In this document: piece after piece, positions 35,046 through 44,522 of the stretch
How the letters are laid out: each line of letters starts with the position of its first letter
Position numbering within the stretch: the stretch's first letter is position 1
Source: Cellulosimicrobium sp. Marseille-Q4280
Lineage (GTDB): Bacteria; Actinomycetota; Actinomycetes; Actinomycetales; Cellulomonadaceae
DNA: 64,000 bases
Assembly (NCBI RefSeq): GCF_943181405.1
Contig: NZ_CALPBY010000001.1
Span: 372,001-436,000, forward strand
Direction of reading: 5' to 3'
Program-made: the position numbers and the translations under genes
The notes under the pieces: model-generated
Seen by the model: only the letters and a program-made list of their open reading frames with translations
The model's database searches: none
Told to the model about the DNA's origin: nothing

Positions 35046-35275
35046 CCAGGACGGGCGCGCGGCGGCTGATGTCGAGAACAGGCGTACGGCCGCCGCGCGT
35101 CCTTGCTCGCTGCCCGACCGGCCGAGACCTCCGGGACGGCGCATCCCGTGTCCCGGACGAGGCTGTACAGTCCGCTCACCCGCTGTGACATCGCTGGAGA
35201 TGCGCTGTGCCGGCGTCGCTGCCGCGGGCCCCGCGCCGAGCACGACGCGGGACGACGGTGTCTGACAGGAGAACG

Positions 35276-37291
35276 ATGAGCGGACGGGTGTGGCGACGGG
35301 TGACGGCGGTGGTCGTCGGAGCGGCGTTGCTGGCGGGAGGGCTCGCCGGAACGGCCTCGGCGACGACGGCGGACCCGGGGTCCGAGGCGGACCAGGCTGG
35401 GGTGGACGTGGTGGACGTGGTGACCGTCGGGGGTGTGACGACCCCGAGGACCGTGATCCGGTCCGCGGCGCCGCGGACCACCGCAGGCTTCGCCTTCCGT
35501 GGGCCGCGCGTGATCGGCGGGTGCACCGCCGGTGCCCTGTGCCAGGCGCTGGGTGAGACCCGGGTCGCCTGGGACTTCTCGTCCGGACTGACGGAGGCCG
35601 CGGTCGAGGGCAACCGGATCGTGCGGGCGACGCTCGAGGGGACGGCGAGGCAGAGCGCGGCCTGCCGCACGGCGCCGGTCACGGTGCACGCGGTCGGTGG
35701 GATCGACGCGTCGACCAGCTGGTCCACGCACGCGCCGACCTGGGGCGACGTCGTCACGGGTGCCGTGGCCGAGGGCCGGTGCGACCGCTGGGGAGCGGTC
35801 ACGTGGGACGTGACGGACGCGGTCCGGCAGGGGCTGGACGATCGGCGTGCCGTCGCGCTCGGGCTCTCGGTACCGGCCGGGAGCGGCTCGGCGCTGGTCG
35901 GGCCGCAGGCCTCGCTGCGGGTCGAGATCGGCCCGCCCCCGGGCCCGGCCGCGATCGCGCGAGGGACGAGCGATCCGCCCGGCCCGTGCGCGGTGGGCGA
36001 CGACCGCCCGTCGATCCGCTCGGTGACGCCGTCCCTCGTGGCGGACGTCGAAGGCGTGGGGAACCTCCGTGCGCGTTTCGCGGTGTCGGACGTCGAGGAC
36101 GGGGTCGAGCTCTGGTCCGCAGAGACCATGCCGCAGATGGCGGGCGGCGGCCCGGTCGTTGTCACTGTCCCGGCCGGTGTCATGGTCGAAGGTCGTGCCT
36201 ACTCGTGGGACGTCCGCGCGGCGACCCCCACCGGGCCGTGGAGCGCTCCGACGTCGTGCGAGGTCGTCCCGGATCTCACACCGCCGGTCGTCACGCCCGT
36301 CGCCACGCCCGTCGAGGGCGAGCCGGCCGTCTACCGCGAGGGCCTCATCTCGGGCGGTGTGGGCATCCCGGGGGCCTTCGTCCTCTCGTCCGACGAGGCC
36401 GACGTGAGGATCGCGTACTCGTTCTCCAGCCCGGACGCCCTGGTGAACACCGTCGCTCCGGGGACGCGGGTCGACTTCGCCCCGTCCGCCAACGGTCCCC
36501 ACACCCTGTACATGCGGGCCGTGGACGGCGCGGGTTGGGTCGGCCCGACCGGGGAGTACCGCTTCCAGGTCGCCAGGACCGCGCCGATGCGTTGGTCGTT
36601 CGACGAAGGAACGGGACTCGAGGCCCGGAACGCCGCAGGAACCGGCGCGCTCACGCTGAGCGGACCGGACCTGTGGGGCGACGGCCTGCACGCCGACTTC
36701 GCGGCCGATCCCACCGATCGCGCGCTCGTCCTCCGGGGCGGCGAGTCGGCAGCGTGGTCGCAGGTTCCTCTCGTCGCGACCGACAGGAGCTACTCGGTCA
36801 GCGCCACCGTCCGGGCGGACGACGCCGGGACGACCCGGGTCGCCGTGAGCCAGGCCGGTGCGCGCACCAGCGCCTTCGCGCTCGGTCAGCGCGAGGACGC
36901 CGCGTGCGGCACGCCGTCGGGCTCGTGCTGGGCGTTCTGGACCGCCGGGACCGACGTCGCGGACCCCGAGCTGGCGGTCGCGCTCTCGGGCGTCGAGGTC
37001 CGGCCCGGCTCGTGGGTCCGTCTCACCGGGATCCACGACGCGCGGACTCAGGAGAACCGGCTGTACGTGTGCGAGATCGGCACGGTCGACGAGCCCGCCT
37101 TCGGAGACGTCGTGCTCGCCGGGACCGCCTCGGGCGCGGGGACGGGATGGGCGTCGGGCGGGGCTCTCCAACTGGGCCGCGGCGGGGTCGCCGGCGCGTG
37201 GAGCGACCCGTGGGCAGGCACCGTCGACCGGCTCTCCGTCGCGGACGGGGTTCTGACGGAGAGCGACATGTTCCGCGAGTGCTACTCCTGA
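35276..37291 (+). CDS. Secreted LamG/concanavalin-like domain protein
   Basis: A 671-residue exported protein. The signal peptide (WRRVTAVVVGAALLAGGLAGTASA) ends near residue 30. The middle part includes a DNRLRE-like region with paired cysteines (GGCTAGALCQ, SAACRTAPVTVH) and fibronectin-like beta stretches. The C-terminal 200 residues form a LamG jelly roll starting MRWSFDEGTGLEARNAAGTGALTLSG and ending near AGTVDRLSVADGVLTESDMFRECYS. Such proteins are frequent in actinobacteria and probably bind sugars or cell-surface polymers. ATG 35276 has an AGGAGA site. Codon use is a little more varied than in the flanking genes. No wall-anchor or membrane tail is seen, so it is released. Confidence 0.88.
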   Translation: MSGRVWRRVTAVVVGAALLAGGLAGTASATTADPGSEADQAGVDVVDVVTVGGVTTPRTVIRSAAPRTTAGFAFRGPRVIGGCTAGALCQALGETRVAWDFSSGLTEAAVEGNRIVRATLEGTARQSAACRTAPVTVHAVGGIDASTSWSTHAPTWGDVVTGAVAEGRCDRWGAVTWDVTDAVRQGLDDRRAVALGLSVPAGSGSALVGPQASLRVEIGPPPGPAAIARGTSDPPGPCAVGDDRPSIRSVTPSLVADVEGVGNLRARFAVSDVEDGVELWSAETMPQMAGGGPVVVTVPAGVMVEGRAYSWDVRAATPTGPWSAPTSCEVVPDLTPPVVTPVATPVEGEPAVYREGLISGGVGIPGAFVLSSDEADVRIAYSFSSPDALVNTVAPGTRVDFAPSANGPHTLYMRAVDGAGWVGPTGEYRFQVARTAPMRWSFDEGTGLEARNAAGTGALTLSGPDLWGDGLHADFAADPTDRALVLRGGESAAWSQVPLVATDRSYSVSATVRADDAGTTRVAVSQAGARTSAFALGQREDAACGTPSGSCWAFWTAGTDVADPELAVALSGVEVRPGSWVRLTGIHDARTQENRLYVCEIGTVDEPAFGDVVLAGTASGAGTGWASGGALQLGRGGVAGAWSDPWAGTVDRLSVADGVLTESDMFRECYS

Positions 37292-37376
37292 GCGCCAGGT
37301 ATCCGCGGGAGGGTGGTCGGCCCTGACCGGCCGCGGCCGGCGGGCGCGCCGCTGACGAGGATCCCGCCCGGTGGGC

Positions 37377-38864
37377 TCACGGCTCACCGGGCGGGACCCA
37401 CGCCGCCCACGGGGTGACGGTCGCGGTCGCGCCGTCGAGAAGGTCGAGGCCGGTCTCGGCGCCCGGGACGTCGGCGAACGGGACGACGCTCTCCGGCGTC
37501 CCGGGTACGGGTGCGACGAGCAGGCTCGTCACGAGCGCGGGTCCGTCGGCCGTGGGACCCCCGCGCCACGACAGCGTCGACTGCGCGAGGTCACCCGGCG
37601 CGAGCGTGACCGGTGACCCGACGGCGATCGCGTCGGGCTCGACCAGCACCTCCTGCTCGCTCCCGTCGGACGCGACGAACCGCAGCACCGGGCTGCCGGC
37701 GAGCACGCACGGGGCGTCGTCGTCGTTGCGCGCCGTGACGGCGAGGAAGCGGCGGCCGAGGGCGGCGTCGAACCACGCGGCGTCGAGCGTCAGGAGGCCG
37801 ACCGCGCACGTCGTGCCGTCGGCCGGGACACCGGGGACGGACCCGCCGACGTACCCGGACCGGACGCTCGCGCCGCCGTCCTCCGCCGTGCCGTGGACCT
37901 GGTAGCCGAGCGGGTCCGCGCCGTACGTCGCCTCGTCGAGCCACCGGGCGACGGGAGCGGGGTCGCCCGAGCCGTACGCGGTCAGGAGGGGAGTGCCCGG
38001 CAGCACCGGCCGGCGCACCTCGTAGAGGACGGTGTCGACGCCCGGCCGGGCCGACGTGCCCGCGACGAGCGTCAGCAGCACGTCGTCGGGCACGGTGGTG
38101 CCGTCCGGCCCCAGGGCGAGGTTCACGGCGTACCCGGAGGTTCCCATCGCGGTCAGCCCACGGCCCTCGGCACGGACCGCCCCCGCCACGGGGACCAGGT
38201 CGGCGGCGTCGGCGACCTCGACGGACGCGCTCCCCGGTTCGAGCGCGACGCCGCGCACCCCGTCGACCGCGACGAGGCGGACCGCGTAGGCGACGGGGTC
38301 TTCGCCGAGGAGGTCCGGTGACGGGTCTCCGGTGGCGGGGTCGGTCCCGCGCGTGCCGCGGGCGACCGTCCCGTCGACGACCTGGAGCGTCGCGCCCGAG
38401 GCCGTAGTCCCGGAGAGACGCAACGACCACTCCGCGCCGCCGCGTGAGGCGGCGAGGATCTCGCGGGCGTCGTCGGCCGTGCGCTGCGCCGCCTCGGGGG
38501 CGGGGAGCGGGGTGTCGAGCGTGATCTCTGCCGAGGCGCCGCTGTACGCGTCCATCCGGGCGTCCGCGACGCCGGGCAGCGCGGCGAGCAGCGCCGTGGT
38601 GTCCTCGACCCAGCGCGTCGGGTCCTGCCCCTGCGGACCGGACCCCGTCGACGGCTCGGGCGAGGTCGTGGTCGGTGCGCCCTCGCCCGCGGTCGCCGTG
38701 GCGCGGAGCAACCCGGGCGCGACGAGAGTAGCGGTGACGGCGAGACCGACGCCGACGAGTCCGGCGACGACGGCCACCGCACCGCGGGTCCCGCGCGGGG
38801 GACGGCCTCCTGCGGCGTCGGCGTCACCGCTGGTCGGGGGAGGCGGTGTGCGCTCGTCGTCCAC
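37377..38864 (-). CDS. Membrane-anchored extracytoplasmic protein with DUF4232-like end
   Basis: A 495-residue protein with a Pro/Gly-rich cytoplasmic N-terminus and one membrane helix (GAVAVVAGLVGVGLAVTATLVA, near 29-50). A large extracytoplasmic part follows. The C-terminal section (CAVGLLTLDAAWFDAALGRRFLAVTARNDDDAPCVLAG) resembles DUF4232, a beta-sandwich domain of secreted actinobacterial proteins with two cysteines. No enzymatic motif is visible. GTG 38864 lies 7 bp after TACCGT on the minus strand (38877-38872), so leaderless expression is likely; the frame continues upstream but into non-coding-looking sequence. It is monocistronic. Confidence 0.78.
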   Translation of the reverse strand: MDDERTPPPPTSGDADAAGGRPPRGTRGAVAVVAGLVGVGLAVTATLVAPGLLRATATAGEGAPTTTSPEPSTGSGPQGQDPTRWVEDTTALLAALPGVADARMDAYSGASAEITLDTPLPAPEAAQRTADDAREILAASRGGAEWSLRLSGTTASGATLQVVDGTVARGTRGTDPATGDPSPDLLGEDPVAYAVRLVAVDGVRGVALEPGSASVEVADAADLVPVAGAVRAEGRGLTAMGTSGYAVNLALGPDGTTVPDDVLLTLVAGTSARPGVDTVLYEVRRPVLPGTPLLTAYGSGDPAPVARWLDEATYGADPLGYQVHGTAEDGGASVRSGYVGGSVPGVPADGTTCAVGLLTLDAAWFDAALGRRFLAVTARNDDDAPCVLAGSPVLRFVASDGSEQEVLVEPDAIAVGSPVTLAPGDLAQSTLSWRGGPTADGPALVTSLLVAPVPGTPESVVPFADVPGAETGLDLLDGATATVTPWAAWVPPGEP

Positions 38865-39054
38865 GGCGCCGACGGTACCGGCGACGGTCCGCCGCGGACC
38901 ACCCTCTGGCAGGTCTGCGCAGGTCGCACGCCGACCCTTCACGGGAAGCGGTCCTGGGGGAGCTTCAGGGCACGGGCGGACCTCTCGGACACAACGACCA
39001 GAAATTCCCATACCAGGATTCACGCACCGCGGCAACACGTGGCATGATCCGGCC

Positions 39055-39780
39055 ATGACAGTGCGGACGGCAGCGGAGCTCGCCGCGGTCGACGACCCCG
39101 CGTGGCCGACGCTCGCCCGGATGCTCGGGCGTGCCGGGGTGGACGTCGTCCCTGCGCCGGCGTGGTCGCTGGAGGTCCTCTACCGGCTCCAGGTCACCGT
39201 CCGTTCGACCTTGGGAGCGCTCGCACTGCACACCGGGGGGGTCCTGGTCGACGGCGGGTGGCTGCGCCTGCTCGGCGGCGGCGGCGCGGGTCTACCCGAC
39301 CTCGCGAGCGTCAACGGGCTGGGCGAGCCCGGTGAGGACACCGCCGTGCCGTCGGTGCTCGTCGTCGCGTACGACGTCCTGGGCGGGACGTTCGCCATCA
39401 ACGGTGGCGGCCTGGCCGGTCCGCTGGGGAACGTGCACTGGTTCGCGCCCGACGTCCTCGACTGGGTCGATCTCGGCTTCGGCCAGGCGGCGTTCCTCGA
39501 GTGGGCCGTGAGCGGCGGCACGGCCGACCTCTACGACCGGCTGCGCTGGCCCGGCTGGTACGGCGAGATCGGCGCCGTCGGCCTGGACGAGGGGCTGAGC
39601 GTCTACCCGCCGCTATGGTCGGAGGAGGGTCGCGACGTCGCGCGCGCCTCCCGGACGGCCGTGCCGCTCGGCGAGCTCGTGAACTGGCACTTCGAGATGG
39701 CCGAGCGCATGGCTCCCGTCGAGGACGGCGTCGACGACACCCCGCAGGGCGGCTACGCGGGCTGGACCGCGGGCCCGTAG
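39055..39780 (+). CDS. DUF2625 family protein
   Basis: A 241-residue cytoplasmic protein of the DUF2625 family. The family pattern is unmistakable: DDPAWPTLARML, LYRLQVTVRSTLGALALHTGGVLVDGGWLRLLG, GGTFAINGGGLAG, NVHWFAPDVLDWVDL, then LYDRLRWPGWY and LSVYPPLWSEEG. The family function is unknown; the fold is related to SUKH-type immunity proteins in layout, but that is only a suggestion. The ATG at 39055 stands 6 bp after CATGAT (39043-39048). No toxin gene lies beside it. Confidence 0.85.
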   Translation: MTVRTAAELAAVDDPAWPTLARMLGRAGVDVVPAPAWSLEVLYRLQVTVRSTLGALALHTGGVLVDGGWLRLLGGGGAGLPDLASVNGLGEPGEDTAVPSVLVVAYDVLGGTFAINGGGLAGPLGNVHWFAPDVLDWVDLGFGQAAFLEWAVSGGTADLYDRLRWPGWYGEIGAVGLDEGLSVYPPLWSEEGRDVARASRTAVPLGELVNWHFEMAERMAPVEDGVDDTPQGGYAGWTAGP

Positions 39781-39821
39781 GCGGGCCGCCACGAGACCTC
39801 CGTGCTCGGAGCGCCGCGCAT

Positions 39822-39832
39822 CTGTATACAAG
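39822..39832. promoter_or_regulatory. GntR/FCD-type operator
   Basis: CTGTATACAAG has the form of a GntR-family operator (CTTGTATACAAG type) with one mismatch around a perfect TGTATACA core (39823-39830). It lies 27 bp before the FCD-type GntR start, where a -35 box would be expected. Autoregulation of the prp operon is inferred. Confidence 0.55.
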
Positions 39833-39859
39833 TGCGCAGCCGTGTGCCACGATGGCGAC

Positions 39860-40630
39860 GTGACGACGACGCCCGTGCCGGCCGCCCTCCTCCGGGCCGA
39901 GCCCCTCGGTGGCGCGCGACGGCAGTCCGGGGCGCGCGCGGTCTACGACCTGCTCCGGACGCGCATCATCGACGGAACCCTCGCCCCCGGCGAGCGGCTC
40001 ACCGAACCCGTGCTCTCCGCGCAGCTCGGCGTCTCGAGGACGCCGGTCCGCGAGGCCCTGCGTCTGCTCCAGGCCGAGGCGCTCGTCGTCGAGCTCCCGA
40101 CCGGAGGCGTGCGCGTCGCGCCGCTCGACCTCGCCGACGCGCGTCGCGTGTACGAGGTCCGCGCGCGGCTCGAGGGCCTGCTCGCGCGGGACGCGTGCGA
40201 ACGGGCCCGGCCCGACGACGTCGCCCGCCTCGAGCGCCTCGTGACCCTCATGGACGCGGTCCGCGACCACGAGGACGAGGTGCTGCGTGTCGGCGCCCAG
40301 TTCCACGGCGAGATCGAGGCGCTCGCGGACAACCGCTGGTGCTCCGCGCTGCTGCGTCAGATCCGCGGGCACGTCGACCGGTACCGCACGCTCGCCGCCC
40401 GCGGGCGCGTCGGCACGACCGATCACGTGGACGAGCACCGCGCGGTCGCCGCCGCCTTCGCCGGTGGCGACGCCCCTGCGGCCGAGGCCGCGATGGTCGC
40501 CCACATCGACCGCAGCGCGGCCCTCGCGGAGCAGGCGTTGCGTGCGACGACCGCCGACGTGTCCTCCGCGCCCGACGTGTCCCCGACCGCCCCTCCGACG
40601 ACCGACTCCTCCACGACCGACGAGAGCTGA
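39860..40630 (+). CDS. GntR-family (FCD) regulator of the methylcitrate operon
   Basis: A 256-residue GntR regulator. The N-terminal winged helix is [51 protein letters not shown]. The C-terminal FCD ligand domain has the metal-binding Asp/His pattern ([35 protein letters not shown]). It is followed after 7 bp by prpD, so it belongs to the propionate catabolic operon and probably senses a C3/C7 acid. GTG 39860 lies 6 bp after CACGAT (39848-39853). An earlier GTG at 39842 would put the -10 box inside the gene and is less likely. The C-terminal 25 residues are a Thr/Ser/Asp tail. Confidence 0.9.
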   Translation: MTTTPVPAALLRAEPLGGARRQSGARAVYDLLRTRIIDGTLAPGERLTEPVLSAQLGVSRTPVREALRLLQAEALVVELPTGGVRVAPLDLADARRVYEVRARLEGLLARDACERARPDDVARLERLVTLMDAVRDHEDEVLRVGAQFHGEIEALADNRWCSALLRQIRGHVDRYRTLAARGRVGTTDHVDEHRAVAAAFAGGDAPAAEAAMVAHIDRSAALAEQALRATTADVSSAPDVSPTAPPTTDSSTTDES

Positions 40631-40637
40631 GCCAGCG

Positions 40638-42236
40638 ATGCCGTACACCCACCACCTGCGCGTCTACCCCAGCGCCGAGCCGCTCGACCGCACGGACCAG
40701 CTCGCGTGGAAGCTCGCCGAGCTCGCGACCGACCCGGTCGAGGTCACGCCTGAGGTCGCGGACATGGTGATCAACCGCGTCATCGACAACGCCGCGGTCG
40801 CCGCCGCGAGCCTGACCCGCAGCCCCGCGGTGTCCGCGCGCGGCCAGGCGCTCGCCCACCCGTACACGCCCGGTGCCACCGTCCTCGGGTGCGACCTCGC
40901 GACCCGCACGAGCCCCGAGTGGGCGGCGTGGGCCAACGGCGTCGCGGTGCGCGAGCTCGACTTCCACGACACGTTCCTCGCCGCGGAGTACTCGCACCCC
41001 GGTGACAACATCCCGCCGGTCCTCGCGGTCGCGCAGCACGCCGGGGTCGACGGCGCGGCACTCGTGCGCGGCATCGTCACCGGGTACGAGATCCAGGTCG
41101 ACCTGGTCCGGGCGATCTCGCTGCACCGGCACAAGATCGACCACGTCGCGCACCTCGGCCCGTCTGCCGCGGCCGGCATCGGGACGATGCTCGGCCTGGA
41201 CACGACCACGGTCTTCCAGGCGATCGGCCAGGCGCTGCACACGACGACGGCCACACGACAGTCCCGCAAGGGGCAGATCTCGACCTGGAAGGCGCACGCC
41301 CCCGCGTTCGCCGGCAAGGTCGCGGTCGAGGCCGTGGACCGCGCGATGCGCGGCCAGACGTCGCCCGAGCCGATCTACGAGGGGGAGGACGGCGTGGTCG
41401 CGTGGCTCCTCGACGGCCCCGACGCGGCGTACGACGTCGTGCTCCCGGAGCCCGGCGAGCCGCGGACCGCGATCCTCGACACGTACACCAAGGAGCACTC
41501 CGCGGAGTACCAGTCGCAGGCGCTCATCGACCTCGCGCGCGCCCTGCACGACGAGCACCCGTGGCTCGCCGACCCCGCGAACGTCGCGAGCGTCGTCATC
41601 CACACGAGCCACCACACGCACTTCGTCATCGGGTCGGGCGCGAACGACCCGCAGAAGTACGACCCGACGGCGTCGCGCGAGACGCTCGACCACTCGATCC
41701 CGTACATCTTCGCGGTCGCGCTGCAGGACGGCGGGTGGCACCACGTCGACTCCTACGCGCCCGAGCGGGCCGCACGCCCCGACACCGTCGAGCTGTGGGG
41801 CCGGATCACGACGGCCGAGGACCCGGAGTGGACCCGCCGGTACCACGCGACCGACCCCGCCGAGAAGGCGTTCGGCGGTCGTGTCGAGATCGAGCTGGCC
41901 GACGGCGGCCGCATCGTCCGGGAGATCGCCGTCGCCGACGCGCACCCGCTCGGAGCCCGGCCGTTCGGCCGCGCCCAGTACGTGAAGAAGTTCCGCACGC
42001 TCGCCGCGGGCGTCCTCGAGGAGACCGAGATCGAGCGCTTCCTCGCCCTCGCCGAGCGGTTGCCGTCGCTGGACCCGGCCGAGGTCCGCGAGCTGACGAT
42101 CGTCGGCCGGCCCGGCCTGCTCGACTCCGTGCCCACGCCGACCGGGCTCTTCGAGCTCGGCCGCGACACCCCGCCGGCCGACGTCGAGGGCGAGGGCTTC
42201 ACGATGCACGAGCCGACCGAGGGAGAGGGCGCCTGA
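40638..42236 (+). CDS. prpD: 2-methylcitrate dehydratase
   Basis: This enzyme dehydrates 2-methylcitrate to 2-methyl-cis-aconitate in the methylcitrate cycle. The 532-residue MmgE/PrpD-family protein shows [51 protein letters not shown]-like [18 protein letters not shown] and [17 protein letters not shown]. The length is somewhat greater than the about 480-500 of other PrpD proteins. ATG 40638; its stop overlaps prpB by 1 bp (TGATG). With prpB and prpC next to it the pathway assignment is strong. Confidence 0.94.
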   Translation: MPYTHHLRVYPSAEPLDRTDQLAWKLAELATDPVEVTPEVADMVINRVIDNAAVAAASLTRSPAVSARGQALAHPYTPGATVLGCDLATRTSPEWAAWANGVAVRELDFHDTFLAAEYSHPGDNIPPVLAVAQHAGVDGAALVRGIVTGYEIQVDLVRAISLHRHKIDHVAHLGPSAAAGIGTMLGLDTTTVFQAIGQALHTTTATRQSRKGQISTWKAHAPAFAGKVAVEAVDRAMRGQTSPEPIYEGEDGVVAWLLDGPDAAYDVVLPEPGEPRTAILDTYTKEHSAEYQSQALIDLARALHDEHPWLADPANVASVVIHTSHHTHFVIGSGANDPQKYDPTASRETLDHSIPYIFAVALQDGGWHHVDSYAPERAARPDTVELWGRITTAEDPEWTRRYHATDPAEKAFGGRVEIELADGGRIVREIAVADAHPLGARPFGRAQYVKKFRTLAAGVLEETEIERFLALAERLPSLDPAEVRELTIVGRPGLLDSVPTPTGLFELGRDTPPADVEGEGFTMHEPTEGEGA

Positions 42237-43153
42237 TGCTGTACAGCCAGGTGACGCCGTCGGACAAGCGACGGACCTTCCGCGAGGCGCTCGCGACGGC
42301 CCGCAGCACGGGCGAGCCGCTGCGGCTCCCCGGCGCGTTCAACCCGCTCTCGGCGCGGCTGATCCAGGACAAGGGCTTCGAGGGGGTGTACGTGTCCGGG
42401 GCCGTGCTGTCCGCCGACCTCGGGCTGCCCGACATCGGCCTCACGACCCTCACCGAGGTCGCGGGGCGCTCGCAGCAGATCGCGCGCGTCACCGACCTGC
42501 CCGCGCTCGTCGACGCGGACACGGGCTTCGGCGAGCCGATGAACGTGGCCCGCACGGTCCAGACGCTCGAGGACGCCGGGGTCGCGGGCGCCCACGTCGA
42601 GGACCAGGTCAACCCCAAGCGGTGCGGCCACCTCGACGGCAAGGAGGTCGTCGGGCTCGACGAGGCCGCGAAGCGCGTGCGGGCCGCCGTCGACGCGCGC
42701 CGCGACCCGGGGTTCGTCGTCATGGCGCGCACCGACGTGCGCGGGACGGTGCCGGGTCCGGAGGGCCTGCGCGTCGCGATCGACCGCGCGAGAGCGCTCG
42801 TCGACGCCGGCGCGGACGCGATCTTCCCCGAGGCGATGAAGGACCTCGGAGAGTTCGAGGCCGTCGCCTCCGCCGTGGACGTGCCGGTGCTCGCCAACAT
42901 GACCGAGTTCGGCAAGTCCGAGCTCTTCACGCGGCGACAGCTCGGTGACGCGGGCGTCGCCCTGATCATCTACCCGGTGACGCTCCTGAGGGTCGCGATG
43001 GGCGCGGCCGAGCGGGCGCTCGACGAGATCGCAGAGAGCGGAGGCCAGGGCTCCCTCGTCGCTGGCATGCAGACCCGCGCGCGGCTCTACGAGCTCCTCG
43101 ACTACGCCGCCTACAACCAGTTCGACGAGGGCATCTTCACCTACCGGCCCTAG
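42236..43153 (+). CDS. prpB: 2-methylisocitrate lyase
   Basis: This enzyme cleaves 2-methylisocitrate to pyruvate and succinate. The 305-residue protein of the PEP mutase/isocitrate lyase family carries the catalytic loop NPKRCGHLDGKE, with the active cysteine, and DADTGFGEPMNVARTV, ARTDVRG and ANMTEFGKS as in PrpB. ATG 42236 overlaps the prpD stop by one base. Two hairpin-forming repeats separate it from prpC. Confidence 0.95.
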   Translation: MLYSQVTPSDKRRTFREALATARSTGEPLRLPGAFNPLSARLIQDKGFEGVYVSGAVLSADLGLPDIGLTTLTEVAGRSQQIARVTDLPALVDADTGFGEPMNVARTVQTLEDAGVAGAHVEDQVNPKRCGHLDGKEVVGLDEAAKRVRAAVDARRDPGFVVMARTDVRGTVPGPEGLRVAIDRARALVDAGADAIFPEAMKDLGEFEAVASAVDVPVLANMTEFGKSELFTRRQLGDAGVALIIYPVTLLRVAMGAAERALDEIAESGGQGSLVAGMQTRARLYELLDYAAYNQFDEGIFTYRP

Positions 43154-43157
43154 CGTG

Positions 43158-43258
43158 TCAGGGCCGCAGACCACCCCGGTGTCCTGCAGCCCTGACACCT
43201 GGGTCGGCTCCTGCTCGCGTCAGGTCCACGGATCACCCCGGTGACCCGTCGCCCTGAC
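43158..43258. repeat. Two covarying 40-nt hairpin repeats between prpB and prpC
   Basis: Two elements of 40 nt (about 43157-43197 and 43219-43258) both open GTCAGG, share the centre CACCCCGGTG and close CCCTGAC. Each folds on itself. The middle stem is GCAG/CTGC in the first and ACGG/CCGT in the second, so pairing is kept although the bases differ. The first also forms a longer outer stem GTGTCAGGGC (43155-43164) / GCCCTGACAC (43189-43198). They may act as terminator, processing signal or paired protein site. Confidence 0.65.
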
Positions 43259-43288
43259 AACCCGACTGCCTCACGAAGGAGTGACTGC

Positions 43289-44428
43289 ATGAGCACCCCC
43301 GCCAGCACCACCACCGCCGACGGGCCCGAGATCCGCAAGGGTCTCGCGGGCGTCGTCGTCGACGTCACGGCCGTCTCGAAGGTGAACCCCGAGACGAACT
43401 CGCTGCTGTACCGCGGCTACCCCGTGCAGGACCTCGCCGCGCGCCGCTCCTTCGAGGAGGTCGCGTACCTCCTGTGGCACGGCGACCTCCCGACCCCCGA
43501 GCAGCTCTCCGAGCAGACCGCCGCCGAGCGGGCGCACCGCGCGCTGCCGGGGAACGTGCGCAACGCGATCCTCGAGCTGCCGACGACGTGCCATCCCATG
43601 GACGTGTGCCGCACCGCGGTGTCGCAGCTCGGCGCGCACGACCCCGACGCCGAGGACTCCTCGCCCGAGGCCGAGCAGGCGAAGGCGCTGCGCCTGTGGG
43701 CGGCACTGCCCGCGGTCGTCGCGCTGGACCAGCGTCGCCGGCGCGGCCTGCAGCTCGTCGAGCCGCGCGACGACCTCGGCTACGCCGAGAACTTCTTGTG
43801 GATGACGTTCGGCGAGGAGCCTGACGCCGCCGTGGTGCGCGCGTTCGAGGTGTCGATGGTCCTGTACGCAGAGCACTCGTTCAACGCCTCGACGTTCACC
43901 GCACGCGTCATCACGTCGACGCTCTCCGACCTGCACTCCGCCGTCACCGGCGCGATCGGCGCGCTCAAGGGTCCGCTGCACGGCGGCGCCAACGAAGCCG
44001 TCATGGCGACGTTCGCCGAGATCGGATCGGCCGACAGGGCCGCGGCCTGGCTCGACGACGCGCTCGCGAGCAAGCGCAAGATCATGGGCTTCGGCCACCG
44101 CGTCTACAAGCACGGCGACTCCCGCGTGCCGACCATGCGCGCGACGCTCGACGCCCTCGTCGAGCACTACGACCGGCCGGACCTCCTCGAGCTGTACACG
44201 GCCCTCGAGACCGCCATGACCGAGCGCAAGAACATCCTGCCGAACCTCGACTACCCCGCCGGTCCGGCCTACCACCTCATGGGCTTCGACACCCCGATGT
44301 TCACGCCGCTGTTCGTCGCGTCGCGCGTCGTCGGCTGGACCGCGCACGTCATGGAGCAGCGCGCCGCCAACGCGCTGATCCGGCCGCTCAGCGAGTACGT
44401 CGGCGAGGCGCAGCGCGACGTGCCCTGA
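43289..44428 (+). CDS. prpC: 2-methylcitrate synthase / citrate synthase
   Basis: This enzyme condenses propionyl-CoA with oxaloacetate. The 379-residue protein has the citrate-synthase-family histidines in PLHGGANEAVM and MGFGHRVYKHGDSR, and the aspartate region TALETAMTERKNILPNLDYPAG. It is of the short Gram-positive type. Context with prpD and prpB favours methylcitrate synthase, though such enzymes also use acetyl-CoA. ATG 43289 has a GAAGGAG site. It is 135 bp after prpB, the only large gap in the operon, filled by two hairpins. Confidence 0.94.
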   Translation: MSTPASTTTADGPEIRKGLAGVVVDVTAVSKVNPETNSLLYRGYPVQDLAARRSFEEVAYLLWHGDLPTPEQLSEQTAAERAHRALPGNVRNAILELPTTCHPMDVCRTAVSQLGAHDPDAEDSSPEAEQAKALRLWAALPAVVALDQRRRRGLQLVEPRDDLGYAENFLWMTFGEEPDAAVVRAFEVSMVLYAEHSFNASTFTARVITSTLSDLHSAVTGAIGALKGPLHGGANEAVMATFAEIGSADRAAAWLDDALASKRKIMGFGHRVYKHGDSRVPTMRATLDALVEHYDRPDLLELYTALETAMTERKNILPNLDYPAGPAYHLMGFDTPMFTPLFVASRVVGWTAHVMEQRAANALIRPLSEYVGEAQRDVP

Positions 44429-44434
44429 CTCGCC

Positions 44435-44487
44435 GAGCACGACCTGAGAGTCGCCAGAGCGTCGAGAGCGACCCTCAGATCGTGCTC
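44435..44487. terminator. Bidirectional terminator between prpC and the reductase gene
   Basis: Arms 44435-44454 and 44468-44487 pair in blocks of 8, 5 and 5 bp, with two single mismatches and a 13-nt loop. The hairpin lies 6 bp after the prpC stop, between convergent genes. A part of the arm, GTCGTGCTCGG, recurs at 44501-44511. Confidence 0.75.
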
Positions 44488-44522
44488 GACCGCGTGCGGG
44501 GTCGTGCTCGGCAGCCGGACGC

